Counted from the first letter of the stretch, positions 43,964 through 53,483 are shown. The stretch is 64,000 nt of DNA from Streptomyces sp. SCUT-3 (GCF_014083985.1 NZ_CP046907.1:814501-878500); one strand, 5' to 3'. Made by a program: numbers and translations. Notes: a model not told the origin generated them from the sequence alone.

Positions 43964-45354
43964 CGGGGCGCCGGGGCGTCCGCGCGGGCCGTGCGGGTCG
44001 CGCGGTGGGCGGCGACGAGGTCGCGGTACCAGGCAAAGGATTCCTTGGGCGTGCGGGCCTGGGTGGCGTGGTCCACGTGCACCAGGCCGAACCGCTGGTG
44101 GTAGCCCTCGGCCCACTCGAAGTTGTCGGTCAGCGTCCACACGAAGTAGCCGCGCACGTCCACGCCGGCCCGGACCGCCTCGGCCACCGCGCGCACGTGC
44201 CCGTCCAGGTAGGCGATGCGGCGGGGGTCGGCGACCCTGCCGTCCGCCGCGGTGTCCGGCAGGGAGCAGCCGTTCTCGGTGACGAACACCGGCGGCAGGG
44301 CGTCCCCGTAGCGGTCCTTCAGGCCGGTGAGCAGCTCGGTGAGGCCCTCGGGGACGACGGGCCAGCCGAAGGCGGTGCGTTCGTACTCCTCGGCGCCGGG
44401 GGCCGCGGCGGCCTCGGCGAAGGGCAGCCCGGGAGTGTCGGGGGCCGTGATCCAGGTGGGGTTGTAGTAGTTGACGCCCAGTCCGTCGAGCGGGGCGGAG
44501 ACGGTCTCGAGGTCGCCGTCGCGCACCGCGCCCCGCAGGTCCTCCCCGGCCCCGAAGGCCGACAGGTCGGGGTAGCGGCCCAGCAGGACGGGGTCGTTGA
44601 AGAGGCGGTTGTGCAGCGCGTCGTACGCCTGCGCCGCCGCGCGGTCCTGCGGCGAGGGGCCCGCCGGCCGCACCGGGGTGCAGTTGTTGACCAGCATCAC
44701 CTCTCCCGCCCCCGCCCCGCGCAGCGCGGCCGCGGCCCGGCCGTGGGCGAGCAGCTGGTGGTGGGCCGCGGGCAGGGCGTCGAGCATCAGCGCGCGGCCG
44801 GGCGCGTGCACCCCGAGTGCGTATCCGAAGGCCATGTGGACGAAGGGCTCGTTGAGGGTGATCCACCGCCCGACGCGGTCCTTCAGCCGGGCCGCCACCA
44901 GCTCCGCGTAGTCGGCGAACCGGGCGGCGGTGTCCCGGTTCAGCCAGCCGCCCGCGTCCTCCAGCTCCTGCGGCAGGTCCCAGTGGAAGAGGGTGGGCAC
45001 CGGGGTGATGCCGTGCTCCAGCAGCGCGTCGGTGAGCCGGTCGTAGAAGCCGAGGCCCCGGGGGTCGGCCGGGCCGGAGCCGGACGGCTGGACGCGCGGC
45101 CAGGCGATCGAGAAGCGGTACGCGTCCACGCCCAGGTCCGCCAGGAGCGCCACGTCCTCGGGCCAGCGGTGGTAGTGGTCGCACGCGACCGCGGCGGTGT
45201 GGCCGTCGCGGACCGCGCCGGGCCGTGCGGCGAAGGTGTCCCACACCGAGGGGCCCCGGCCGTCCTCGCCGACCGCTCCCTCGACCTGGTAGGCGGAGGA
45301 GGCGACGCCCCACAGGAAGTCGCCGGGCAGGCGGTGGCGGACCGGACGGGTCAT
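43960..45354 (-). CDS. GH1 beta-glucosidase
   Basis: The start ATG 45354 gives MTRPVRHRLPGDFLWGVASS with AYQVEGAVGEDGRGPSVWDT, typical of GH1. The acid/base Glu lies in VGRWITLNEPFVHMAFGYAL and the nucleophile in LPPVFVTENGCSLPD. The end VWTLTDNFEWAEGYHQRFGL is the aglycone-site block. It is 464 residues and intact, without signal peptide, so it cleaves imported beta-glucosides in the cytoplasm. It is coupled to the MFS gene. Confidence 0.93.
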   Translation of the reverse strand: MTRPVRHRLPGDFLWGVASSAYQVEGAVGEDGRGPSVWDTFAARPGAVRDGHTAAVACDHYHRWPEDVALLADLGVDAYRFSIAWPRVQPSGSGPADPRGLGFYDRLTDALLEHGITPVPTLFHWDLPQELEDAGGWLNRDTAARFADYAELVAARLKDRVGRWITLNEPFVHMAFGYALGVHAPGRALMLDALPAAHHQLLAHGRAAAALRGAGAGEVMLVNNCTPVRPAGPSPQDRAAAQAYDALHNRLFNDPVLLGRYPDLSAFGAGEDLRGAVRDGDLETVSAPLDGLGVNYYNPTWITAPDTPGLPFAEAAAAPGAEEYERTAFGWPVVPEGLTELLTGLKDRYGDALPPVFVTENGCSLPDTAADGRVADPRRIAYLDGHVRAVAEAVRAGVDVRGYFVWTLTDNFEWAEGYHQRFGLVHVDHATQARTPKESFAWYRDLVAAHRATRTARADAPAPR

Positions 45355-45401
45355 GGCGTACTCCTCACCGGACGGGCGAACATGAGCAGGGCTCACACTT
45401 G

Positions 45402-45417
45402 ACGGTTCGCCAACCGT
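45402..45417. promoter_or_regulatory. ACGGTT-N4-AACCGT operator
   Basis: The perfect six-base inverted repeat ACGGTT-CGCC-AACCGT overlaps a TTGACG -35-like hexamer (45399-45404). A further perfect palindrome CCCGATCGGG is at 45421-45430. They lie between the divergent GH1/MFS and TetR genes and are the likely TetR sites. Confidence 0.55.
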
Positions 45418-45442
45418 ACGCCCGATCGGGCACAGTTGCACC

Positions 45443-46087
45443 GTGCGGAACCAGAACGATGCGGCGGAGTCCGGTCCCCCGCGGGGCGGCCCCCTGCGGC
45501 GCGAGCCCGTGCAGCGGCGCAGCGCCGAGCGGGTGGAGCGGATCGTCGACGCCTGCGCGGCCCTGCTGGACGAGACGGGGTACGCGGCGCTGACCACGAA
45601 GGAGGTGGCGCGCCGGGCCGGTGTGCCGATCGGCACCCTCTACCAGTTCTTCTCCGGCAAGGACGCGCTCCTCGGCGCGCTGGCCCGGCGCAACCTGGAC
45701 CGCTACCTCGACCGCCTCGCCCGGCGGGCGGAGGCCGAGGCCCCGAAGGACACCGCGGCGGTCGTGGACCTGGCCGTCGAGGAGTTCGTCGCCATGCGGC
45801 GCTCCGTGCCGGGCTTCGCCGTCGTGGACTTCGGCGCGGTAGGCCTGCAGGACGCCGCCCGGCTGCTCGACGCGGCCGCGGACGACAACTCCACCGTCGC
45901 CGGGCGGCTGTGGGTGCTCGCCCGGGACCTGGGCGGCCCGCACGTCACGCCGCTGGCCGTCCGCGTGGCACTGGAGGCCGGCGAGGCCGTGCTCAGGCTC
46001 GCCTTCGCGGCCGACGAGGACGGCGACCCCGCGCTGATCGCGGAGTGCAAACGCCTGCTGCGCGCCTACCTGGGCGCGGGGACCTAG
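45443..46087 (+). CDS. TetR family regulator of the GH1/MFS unit
   Basis: GTG 45443 opens a 214-residue protein. The helix-turn-helix reads RIVDACAALLDETGYAALTT then KEVARRAGVPIGTLYQFF and SGKDALLGALARR. The ligand domain is Ala/Leu-rich (DLAVEEFVAMRRSVPGFAVV). It is divergent from the GH1 gene by 88 bases. The operator pair between them suggests it represses both directions and is released by the glycoside or its product. Confidence 0.87.
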   Translation: MRNQNDAAESGPPRGGPLRREPVQRRSAERVERIVDACAALLDETGYAALTTKEVARRAGVPIGTLYQFFSGKDALLGALARRNLDRYLDRLARRAEAEAPKDTAAVVDLAVEEFVAMRRSVPGFAVVDFGAVGLQDAARLLDAAADDNSTVAGRLWVLARDLGGPHVTPLAVRVALEAGEAVLRLAFAADEDGDPALIAECKRLLRAYLGAGT

Positions 46088-46129
46088 TCGGGCGGGGGCC
46101 CGGCCGGGCGCGGGGGCTTGACCGGGCGA

Positions 46130-46194
46130 GGGGCCCGGCCGGGCGCGGGGCCCGGCCGGGCGCGGGGCCCGGCCGGGCGCGGGGCCCGGCCGGG
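46130..46194. repeat. 17-base GC minisatellite (3.8 copies)
   Basis: GGGGCCCGGCCGGGCGC repeats in tandem at 46130, 46147, 46164 and 46181 (last copy cut), with one more copy at 46096-46112. Each unit is itself close to palindromic. It follows the TetR stop and may act as a terminator array. The 320-base gap from 46088 to 46407 has no gene. Confidence 0.85.
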
Positions 46195-46258
46195 TCGTGC
46201 GTCCCGGGCCCTTGACGCGGAAGGCGGCGGTGGCGATCCTCGGGGGACTCGGCACGAA

Positions 46259-46279
46259 AACATGAATGACCGTCATGTT
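46259..46279. promoter_or_regulatory. AACATGA-N7-TCATGTT inverted repeat
   Basis: Perfect seven-base arms AACATGA and TCATGTT lie about 130 bases before the dipeptidase gene. A regulator site is possible; no regulator is known for it. Confidence 0.35.
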
Positions 46280-46407
46280 CCAGATCCACGAAAGCCGTCC
46301 GGGGCACCCGGCCGGAAGGCGGCCGCCGCGCGCGGGCGGACCGCCCGGCGGCCGCAGCCCGCACCGCACCCCCACCGGATCCGAGCCCAGCGCACCGAAG
46401 GTGTGAC

Positions 46408-48471
46408 ATGACCAGACACGCACTGCGCCCCCGCGTCACGACCGCCGTCGTGACGCTGGTCCTCGCCCTGGCCGCGGCCCTCCTGGGCGCGGGCACCGGC
46501 TCCCCCGCCCGCGCCGACGGCGGCTGGTGGGACCCCGCCGACCGGCCCGGGCCCGACTCGCAGATCAACGTCGCCGGCGAACCCTTCCGGGGAACCGGGC
46601 CCGACGGCACGGTGCGCGGGTTCGTCGACGCGCACAACCACCTGATGTCCAACGAGGGGTTCGGCGGGCGCATCATCTGCGGGAGGACGTTCTCCGAGAA
46701 GGGCGCCCCCGAAGCCCTGAAGGACTGCCCCGAGCACTACCCGGACGGCTCGCTCGCCCTGTTCGAGAACGTCACCGGCGGCGCGGACGGACACCACGAC
46801 CCCGTCGGCTGGCCCACCTTCCGCGACTGGCCCGCCCACGACTCCCTCAGCCACCAGCAGAACTACTACGCCTGGGTGGAGCGGGCCTGGCGCGGCGGCC
46901 AGCGGATCCTCGTCAACGACCTCGTCACCAACGGCCAGTTGTGCGCCCTCTACCCGTACAAGGACCGCGGCTGCGACGAGATGGAGTCCGTCCGGCTCCA
47001 GGCGCGGGAGACGTACCGTCTCCAGGACCACATCGACCGGATGTACGGCGGCGCGGGCAAGGGCTGGTTCAGGATCGTCACCGACGCCGGACAGGCCCGC
47101 GAGGTCGTCGCCCGGGGCAAGCTGGCCGTCGTCCTCGGGGTCGAGACCTCCGAGCCGTTCGGCTGCAAGCAGGTCCTCGACGTCGCGCAGTGCGACAGGG
47201 ACGACATCGACCGCGGCCTGGACGAGCTGTACGACCTCGGCGTGCGCAGCATGTTCCTGTGCCACAAGTTCGACAACGCGCTGTGCGGCGTCCGCTTCGA
47301 CGAAGGCACCACCGGCACGGCGGTCAACATCGGCCAGTTCCTGTCGACCGGCACCTTCTGGACCACGCAGAAGTGCACCGGCCCGCAGCACGACAACCCC
47401 GTCGGCGCGGCGGCGCCCGCCGAGGCCGCGGCCCTGCTGCCCGAAGGGGTGCAGGTCCCCTCGTACGACGCGGACGCCCGGTGCAACGTGCGCGGGCTGA
47501 CCGGGCTCGGCGAGTACGCGCTCCGGGGCATGATGAAGCGCAACATGATGCTGGAGATCGACCACATGAGCGTCAAGGCCGCGGGCCGGGCCCTCGACAT
47601 CCTGGAGTCCGAGGCGTACCCGGGCGTGATCTCCAGCCACAGCTGGATGGACGAGCAGTGGACCGGGCGGCTCTACCGCCTCGGCGGCTTCGTCGCCCAG
47701 TACGCCCACTCCGCCGAGGACTTCGTCGAGGCGGGCCGCCGCGACGCGGCGCTGCGCGACGCCCACGGCGCCGGCTACGCCTACGGCACCGACATGAACG
47801 GCGTCGGCGGGTGGCCGGCCCCCGTGGGCGAGGACGCCCCCAACGCGGTGCGGTACCCGTTCCGCAGCGCCGACGGCGGCGCGGTCCTGGACCGCCAGGT
47901 CACCGGCGAGCGCACCTGGGACCTCAACACCGACGGCCTGGCGCACAACGGCCTCGTCCCGGACTGGATCGAGCAGATGCGCCTGAGCGGCGGGCAGGAC
48001 GTCGTGGACGACCTCTCCCGGGGCGCCGAGTCCTACCTCGGCACCTGGAGGGCGACCGAACGCCACCGGCCCGCCGCGGACCTGGCCGCCGGCGTCCCGG
48101 CCACCGCCAGCTCCTCGGAGTCCAACCCCTTCACCGACTACGGGCCCGCCCGGGCCGTCGACCGCGACCGGAACACCCGCTGGGCGAGCGACTGGAGCGA
48201 CGACCAGTGGCTGCGGCTGGACCTGGGGGCCGTGCGCACCGTCGACCGGGTCACCCTGGACTGGGAGCGCGCCTACGCCAGGGGGTACCGCGTCGAGGTG
48301 TCGGCCGACGGCGCCGACTGGCGGACCGTGTGGTCCACGACCGCGGGCGACGGCGGGCTCGACACCGCCTCGTTCGCCGCCGTGCCCGCCCGCTACGTGC
48401 GGGTGCACGGCACCGAACGGGGCACGAAGTACGGCTACTCGCTCCACGAGGTCGGCGTCTTCGGGAGGTGA
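46408..48471 (+). CDS. secreted amidohydrolase/dipeptidase with F5/8 type C domain
   Basis: ATG 46408 follows GAAGGTG. Residues 1-37 form a Sec signal peptide (TTAVVTLVLALAAALLGAG, cleavage after ARA). The mature enzyme has the metal-binding VRGFVDAHNHLMSNEGFGG near residue 72, GKLAVVLGVETSEPFGCKQV, VRSMFLCHKFDNALCGVRFD, MMLEIDHMSVKAAGR and VISSHSWMDEQWT. The late Asp is in YGTDMNGVGGW. This fits the renal-dipeptidase-like amidohydrolases. From about residue 555 a discoidin (F5/8 C) domain follows: ASSSESNPFTDYGPARAVD and NTRWASDWSDDQWLRLDLGA. It likely cleaves a peptide or amide outside the cell while bound to a carbohydrate surface. 687 residues, intact. Confidence 0.82.
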   Translation: MTRHALRPRVTTAVVTLVLALAAALLGAGTGSPARADGGWWDPADRPGPDSQINVAGEPFRGTGPDGTVRGFVDAHNHLMSNEGFGGRIICGRTFSEKGAPEALKDCPEHYPDGSLALFENVTGGADGHHDPVGWPTFRDWPAHDSLSHQQNYYAWVERAWRGGQRILVNDLVTNGQLCALYPYKDRGCDEMESVRLQARETYRLQDHIDRMYGGAGKGWFRIVTDAGQAREVVARGKLAVVLGVETSEPFGCKQVLDVAQCDRDDIDRGLDELYDLGVRSMFLCHKFDNALCGVRFDEGTTGTAVNIGQFLSTGTFWTTQKCTGPQHDNPVGAAAPAEAAALLPEGVQVPSYDADARCNVRGLTGLGEYALRGMMKRNMMLEIDHMSVKAAGRALDILESEAYPGVISSHSWMDEQWTGRLYRLGGFVAQYAHSAEDFVEAGRRDAALRDAHGAGYAYGTDMNGVGGWPAPVGEDAPNAVRYPFRSADGGAVLDRQVTGERTWDLNTDGLAHNGLVPDWIEQMRLSGGQDVVDDLSRGAESYLGTWRATERHRPAADLAAGVPATASSSESNPFTDYGPARAVDRDRNTRWASDWSDDQWLRLDLGAVRTVDRVTLDWERAYARGYRVEVSADGADWRTVWSTTAGDGGLDTASFAAVPARYVRVHGTERGTKYGYSLHEVGVFGR

Positions 48472-48563
48472 CCGCCCGGGAAGCCCTTTCGGGGCCTCCC
48501 GGAGGGCCCTTCCGGGTCCCGACGACAGCCCCGTCCCAAGACCCCGTCCCACGGCCCCGTCCC

Positions 48564-48600
48564 ACGGCCCCGTCCCGCCCTCCCGGCGGGACGGGGCCGT
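48564..48600. terminator. bidirectional hairpin terminator
   Basis: A perfect 16-base stem ACGGCCCCGTCCCGCC (48564-48579) pairs with 48585-48600, between the convergent dipeptidase and amidase genes. Confidence 0.82.
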
Positions 48601-48629
48601 CCGGGTGCCCGGACGCGGCGGCGCCGCCG

Positions 48630-49526
48630 TCACCGGACGTTCGGCACGCGCAGCCTCTTCCAGCTGGCCGGTCCGGGGATGCCGTCGGCGGCCCTCCCCG
48701 AGTACCCCAGCCTGCGCTGCCAGGCGGCGTACGACCTGCGGTCGGCCTCGGTCCACTCCGGCCCCGGACCGACCGCGTACCGGCCGCACCCCTCGGCGAC
48801 CAGCCGCCTGCCCATCGCGGTGACGACCGCGCTGCGCCGCCCGGCACGGAAGAACGCGGCCCCGGGGAACGGTTCGTACGCGGGCTCGGCCGGCTCCTTC
48901 GGCGGCTCCCCGGCCGGCGGGCCGTCCGCCTCCCCGCCCAGCCTCTCCTTCACCCGGGCGCGCACGGACGACATGGTGAAGCCCTTGGGGTCGACCTTGC
49001 CGGGCTGCCACTCCAGGTGGCCGATCACCGACCGCTCGGACCAGCCGTGGGCTCGGCAGACCGCGGCGGAGGCCTTCTCGATCGCCTCCAGCTGCGCGGC
49101 GGGCCACGGGTCCTTGCCGTCCCCGAGGTTGACGCACTCGAAGCCGTAGAACCGGGCGTTGCCGTCGGTGTCGGCCTCGTTGTCCCCGGGCAGGGCGGCG
49201 GCCTCGGCGACGACGGCTCGCAGCACGTCGCCGTCGCCCAGGCCGGCGTGGTTGGCCCGCCCGTTGCCGACCAGGTACACCGTGCCGTCCTTGGCGATCA
49301 CGCCGTGGCACAGCGGGCCGGGCAGCGAGCTGTGCCCCTCGTAGCACAGGCGCACGGAGGCGTCGGTGCCCTCGGTGACGGTGTGGTGGATCATCACCCC
49401 GTGCACCGGGCCCCACGCGCCCTTGGCGTTGCGGTTGTGCGTCCTCCACGACCGGTACTCGACGACCTTCAGGCCCTCGGCGCGCAGCGCCGCGACCAGC
49501 CGGTCGGCCGACAGCGGAGTGGCCAT
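48630..49526 (-). CDS. N-acetylmuramoyl-L-alanine amidase (endolysin-like)
   Basis: The 298-residue protein starts at ATG 49526. The amidase-2 (T7 lysozyme-like) domain shows WGPVHGVMIHHTVTEGTDA with the first zinc His, GVIAKDGTVYLVGNGRANHA with the second, FYGFECVNLGDGKDPW and SVIGHLEWQPGKVDPKGF with the last ligand/acid positions. After a Pro/Glu linker a C-terminal binding domain follows (GRYAVGPGPEWTEADRRSYA, GYSGRAADGIPGPASWKRL), as in Streptomyces phage endolysins. No signal peptide. It follows the injection-system genes in the same direction by 118 bases and may be its lytic helper or cargo. That link is inference. Confidence 0.85.
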   Translation of the reverse strand: MATPLSADRLVAALRAEGLKVVEYRSWRTHNRNAKGAWGPVHGVMIHHTVTEGTDASVRLCYEGHSSLPGPLCHGVIAKDGTVYLVGNGRANHAGLGDGDVLRAVVAEAAALPGDNEADTDGNARFYGFECVNLGDGKDPWPAAQLEAIEKASAAVCRAHGWSERSVIGHLEWQPGKVDPKGFTMSSVRARVKERLGGEADGPPAGEPPKEPAEPAYEPFPGAAFFRAGRRSAVVTAMGRRLVAEGCGRYAVGPGPEWTEADRRSYAAWQRRLGYSGRAADGIPGPASWKRLRVPNVR

Positions 49527-49644
49527 CAGCGGTCCTCCTTCCTTCTCCGCACCGTCTGTCCGTTCGGCATTTCCGCACGGGCGCCGGGGGAACCCGGCCC
49601 CCGTGCGGGAACGGTTGTTCCCCGGCTCACCGGCCTCGCCGCCC

Positions 49645-51162
49645 TCACCGGCCGGAGCCGCCGGAGCGGCCGGACCGGGCGCCGCGTGCCCGCCGCAGCG
49701 GCGCGGCCAGCGGTGCGAAGACCCGCCGCAGGTCCTCGGCCACCCCCTCGCCGGTGACCCAGGCCAGCGGCGCGCAGTGCCGGACGGTCCCGGCGGGCGG
49801 CCGCAGCAGGGGCTCCCCGGCAGCGTCCGCCGGCCACTCGACGGCTCCGGTGGCGGTGCGGGCGGGGATCACCCAGTGGTCGCCGGGGCGGTAGTCGCCG
49901 CCGGGCTCGAACCACACCTGCACACCGTCCTCCAGGCCGGTCCACACGCCCTCCTCCAGGAGGACCGCGCCGTGCCGGAGCCCGGCGGAACCGCGGCCCC
50001 TCCCGGCCCGCTGGTCCCAGCGGCGCAGGAAGGGGTGGTGCTCGGGACGGCGGCCGGTGCCGGGGCCGGGCTCGCCGGAGAGCCGGACCCGCCGCCCGGG
50101 CAGGTCGACCTCCTCGACCTGCAGCAGCGGGGCGGGCTCGCCGCGGCCGGTGCGGACGTCGTCGGCGAACTCCACCCAGTCGCCCGCCTCCAGTTCGAGC
50201 CTGCCGTCGCCGCCGGCGGGGAGCAGCTCGGCCCAGGTCCCGTCGAGCCGGGCGACCGGCCGGACCACGGAACCGTTCTCCCTCGACCACTTGAAGGTGG
50301 GCCCCCCGTCGTCGTCCCCCACCGTCCCGCCCCGGTGCACCTCGACCCGGTACAGCTGGTTCTCCGGGCCCCGGTAGCGGGCGTCCGGGTCGACCGGGCA
50401 GGGGTGCTCGTCGGCCCCGTCCGGGCGTTCGCTGCGCGCGGCCAGCAGGGCGGAGGTGGTGGTGTAGCGCCGCGCCCAGGCGGCGAACGCCTCCTCGGCG
50501 GCCTGCGCGTCGGCGTCGTCGGGCAGGTCCAGTTCGCCGGTGGTCAGCGCCCGCACCTGCCAGACGGTCTTCAGCCGGGCCGCGGTGTCGGCGACCGCCG
50601 CGCCGAGGGCGGACTCGCGGATCTCGGGGTCCTCGGCCGCGGTGACGGACCGCTCCCACGCCGTCAGGGCCACCAGGTAGGGGAAGGTGCCGGGGAGCCG
50701 GTCGCCGGGGCGCTCGGGGTCGCGGTGGGCGTCGGGCTGGTCCCAGTAGGTCCACCCGGTGTGCCGCGGCCCGTCCCCCGAGCCGCCGTCCCCGGAGCCG
50801 CCGCCGCCGTCCCCGGAGCCGCCGCCGCCGTCCCCGTCGCCGGGCCGGCCGGACCCGGCGGGGAGGCCGGGGGCGGGGCGGGTGGCGTCGAGCAGGATCC
50901 CGTCGACGTAGTAGCGGCCCGCGCCGATCGTCAGGTCGTCCGGCCCCCGGTTGCCGGGGACGTGGCCGACGGCGAAGCCGGCGTCCCCCGAGGGACCGCC
51001 GTGGGGGCCGACCAGGTCGGCGGCGGTGGTGCGGGCGGTGTGCAGCCAGATGGCGGCCTGCTCGTTGGCGTCGGCGTCGAGCTGCACCCGCCCCTGCTGG
51101 GCGAGGACGGCCGAGTAGTGCTTCTCGGGCCGGAAGGTGACACGGGAGAAGTCCCCGTACAT
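49645..51162 (-). CDS. DUF6519 protein of the contractile injection system
   Basis: The 505-residue protein starts at ATG 51162 (MYGDFSRVTFRPEKHYSAVL, QQGRVQLDADANEQAAIWLH), which is the typical start of DUF6519. A Gly/Ser/Asp linker of (GGGGSGD) type repeats lies near residues 105-130. The later part is beta-rich with WSRENGSVVRPVARLDGTWA and ILLDATRPAPGLPAG. DUF6519 is found only with actinobacterial phage-tail-like gene sets. The exact place in the particle is unknown; an outer baseplate or fibre part is plausible. No signal peptide. Confidence 0.85.
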   Translation of the reverse strand: MYGDFSRVTFRPEKHYSAVLAQQGRVQLDADANEQAAIWLHTARTTAADLVGPHGGPSGDAGFAVGHVPGNRGPDDLTIGAGRYYVDGILLDATRPAPGLPAGSGRPGDGDGGGGSGDGGGGSGDGGSGDGPRHTGWTYWDQPDAHRDPERPGDRLPGTFPYLVALTAWERSVTAAEDPEIRESALGAAVADTAARLKTVWQVRALTTGELDLPDDADAQAAEEAFAAWARRYTTTSALLAARSERPDGADEHPCPVDPDARYRGPENQLYRVEVHRGGTVGDDDGGPTFKWSRENGSVVRPVARLDGTWAELLPAGGDGRLELEAGDWVEFADDVRTGRGEPAPLLQVEEVDLPGRRVRLSGEPGPGTGRRPEHHPFLRRWDQRAGRGRGSAGLRHGAVLLEEGVWTGLEDGVQVWFEPGGDYRPGDHWVIPARTATGAVEWPADAAGEPLLRPPAGTVRHCAPLAWVTGEGVAEDLRRVFAPLAAPLRRARGARSGRSGGSGR

Positions 51163-51223
51163 GCATCCCCCTCGGGAGTGGTGGTGACGGTGTTCGGTGG
51201 TCGGACGGGGTCGGACGGGGCCC

Positions 51224-53483
51224 TCAGGTGACGTGGACGATCCCGGCGTCGGTGCCGGCCGGCACGAACTCCTCGATCCGGGCGCTCAGGTTGTCCTGGC
51301 GCTGCGGCTGGAACAGCTCGTGGAAGGCGCCGAGCTCCGAGCCGTCCTCGGCGCCGCGGACGATCTCCGCCGCGCAGTCGGCGGCGAGCTGGACGTAGGC
51401 GGGGGTGCCGTAGCGGGTGGAGGTGAACCGGGGCCGGACCCTGGCCGACTCCAGTTCCTCGTCCTCGGCCGTCCCCCCGGCCTCGCGCACCGCCTCGCGC
51501 ACCAGGTCGGGCTGGCAGTGGTGGCGGCGCGGGGTCCGCGAGCCGGGCGGGACGTAGCTGAAGCGCAGGCAGCCGGTTCCGCGCCGGGCGACGTGCACGC
51601 GGCCGTCGAAGACGCAGTTCTCGCCGACCGCCACCGCGTGCGTGTGCACCTCGCCGACGACGGTGGTGCGGCGGGCGTGCAGGACCGCGTGGGCGTGCCG
51701 GCAGTCGGGGGCGGACAGCGCCTCGCGGTCCGGTCCGGTGGCGTCCAGGACGCTGTCGGTGATGTGGATCTCCAGCGGGTCGGTGCCCACCTCGTCGCCG
51801 ACGACGCGGATCGTGCCCAGGATGCTGCGTTCGATCCGCACGCAGGCCGAGGTGCGGTCCAGGACGAGGCTGGGCTCGTCCGGGGAGAGCGGCTCGCACT
51901 CCGGCTCCAGCGACCAGCCGGGCACCAGGGTGCAGTGCCGCACCGTCACCGAGCCCACGGGGCCGGTGACGTTGACCCCGCGCCCGCACACGAGCAGGCC
52001 GTCCAGGACGAAGCGGGGCGCGCCGCCCCGCCCGGCGCGGTCGGCGTGCTCTCCCCGCCCGGCGCGCCCGGCTCGGTCGGCGTGCTCCTCGTGGGCGGCG
52101 CGGACGTTGAGCGCGTCGGGGCGGTTGCTGTACCAGTCCAGCAGGCGCAGCACGGGCCGGGTCCCCTCCGCGGCGCGCAGCCGCAGGTGGTCGCCGGGTT
52201 CGAGGTCGAAGTCCAGCTGCTCCTGGTGGGCGCCGCTGTGGGTGAGTTCGATGACCGCCTCGCCGCCGGCCCGCCCCTCGGCCTTGTCGCGGCGCCACTG
52301 CTCGTAGGCGTCGGTGATCCGCTCGTGGCGGCGGCCGGGGCCGACCCGGTAGAGGGCGGCGCCGGGCGCGGGGGCGGGCTCGCGCGGGTACTCGCCGCCG
52401 CCGGTGTCGTCGCTGAAGGCGTGGTGGTAGGTGACCCACACGCCGCGGCGGGGGGCCGAGCGGGCGCCGAAGGCGATCCGGCCCAGGACGGGGTCGACGG
52501 CGACCTGCCCGCGCCGGGGCCGGTAGGTCCAGCCGGACAGGTCGGCGACGACGACGTCGGCGGGCGGGACCGGCTCGCCGTCCCCGTCCCGCCAGATCGC
52601 CAGGGACCTGCCGGGCCCGTAGTAGTCGGCCAGGCGGTCGGCGAGCAGGCGCCGGCCCACGTACCCGGGGACGTTGTCCACGGTGGCGGTGTGGGCGGCC
52701 GACGGCTCCGGCTCGGGCCTGGTGACCAGCGGGGTGTCGTTGCCCAGGATGGAGAAGGTGTACAGGTTGCGGGCCCGGTCGACGCAGTAGGCGGGGCCGC
52801 GGGTGACCGAGTACGGCTTGAGCCGCCACACGAACACCCCGACCCCCGCGGGGGTGCGGCCGCCCGGGCGGCGCCGGGAGGCCGCCCGGCGCACGTCCGC
52901 GCTGCGGGCGGTGGTCTCGAACGGGCCGCCGAGCAGGGCCAGCGCGGAACCGTCGCGCAGGTCGGCGGTGCGGCCGCGGGAGCCGGACGGCGTCCGCCGC
53001 GTCCTGGCCGGTGCCGGTGGGCCGGACCGGCTGCGCGGCGGCCAGCAGCCGGGAGAACTCCACGGCGCGGGCGGGCCACTCGGCGACCTTGGCGGACAGC
53101 TCCTCCAGCAGGGCCGAGGTGCCCTTGCGGCGGCGGTCGGCGACGGTGTCGGCGACGTCGCGGCGCGGGGCGAGGCGGGCGGCCAGCCGGCGGCGGGAGG
53201 CCGCCCGGTCCCCGCCGCCCGCGCCGGCCAGGCCGTCGGAGAGCACCTGCTCGTAGCCGGGCAGGATCCGGTAGCCGACCAGGTCGCCCAGGTGGGGCAG
53301 GACCCAGTCGCCGCAGGTCTCGACGAAGGCGTCCTCGTAGCCCTCCTCGATCGCGGTGCGCACCAGGTCGGCCTGTTCGGCGATCACGGCGAGGAGGGCG
53401 CGCAGCGGCTCGCCCTCCTCCGCGTCGCGCAGCCGGTGCCACTGGGGCAGCAGGTCGGCGAGGCCGTCGGGGTCGCGGCTCAT
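51224..53483 (-). CDS. phage tail-like protein with beta-helix region (frame break near 52990)
   Basis: ATG 53483 overlaps the upstream stop as ATGA. The N-terminus MSRDPDGLADLLPQWHRLRD and DWVLPHLGDLVGYRILPGYE is the tail-protein I-like (P2 gpI type) entry. The frame changes near 52990. The C-terminal half is a repeating beta structure (VSVRHCTLVPGW, RIERSILGTIRVVGDEVG, HITDSVLDATGPDREAL) suggesting a right-handed beta-helix. The end reads LSARIEEFVPAGTDAGIVHV. About 750 residues. It likely links baseplate and fibres. Confidence 0.75.

Noticed and set aside
46118-46411. Small plus-strand frame before the dipeptidase gene
   Set aside because: It is a by-product of the GC minisatellite, has no ribosome binding site and no recognisable protein.
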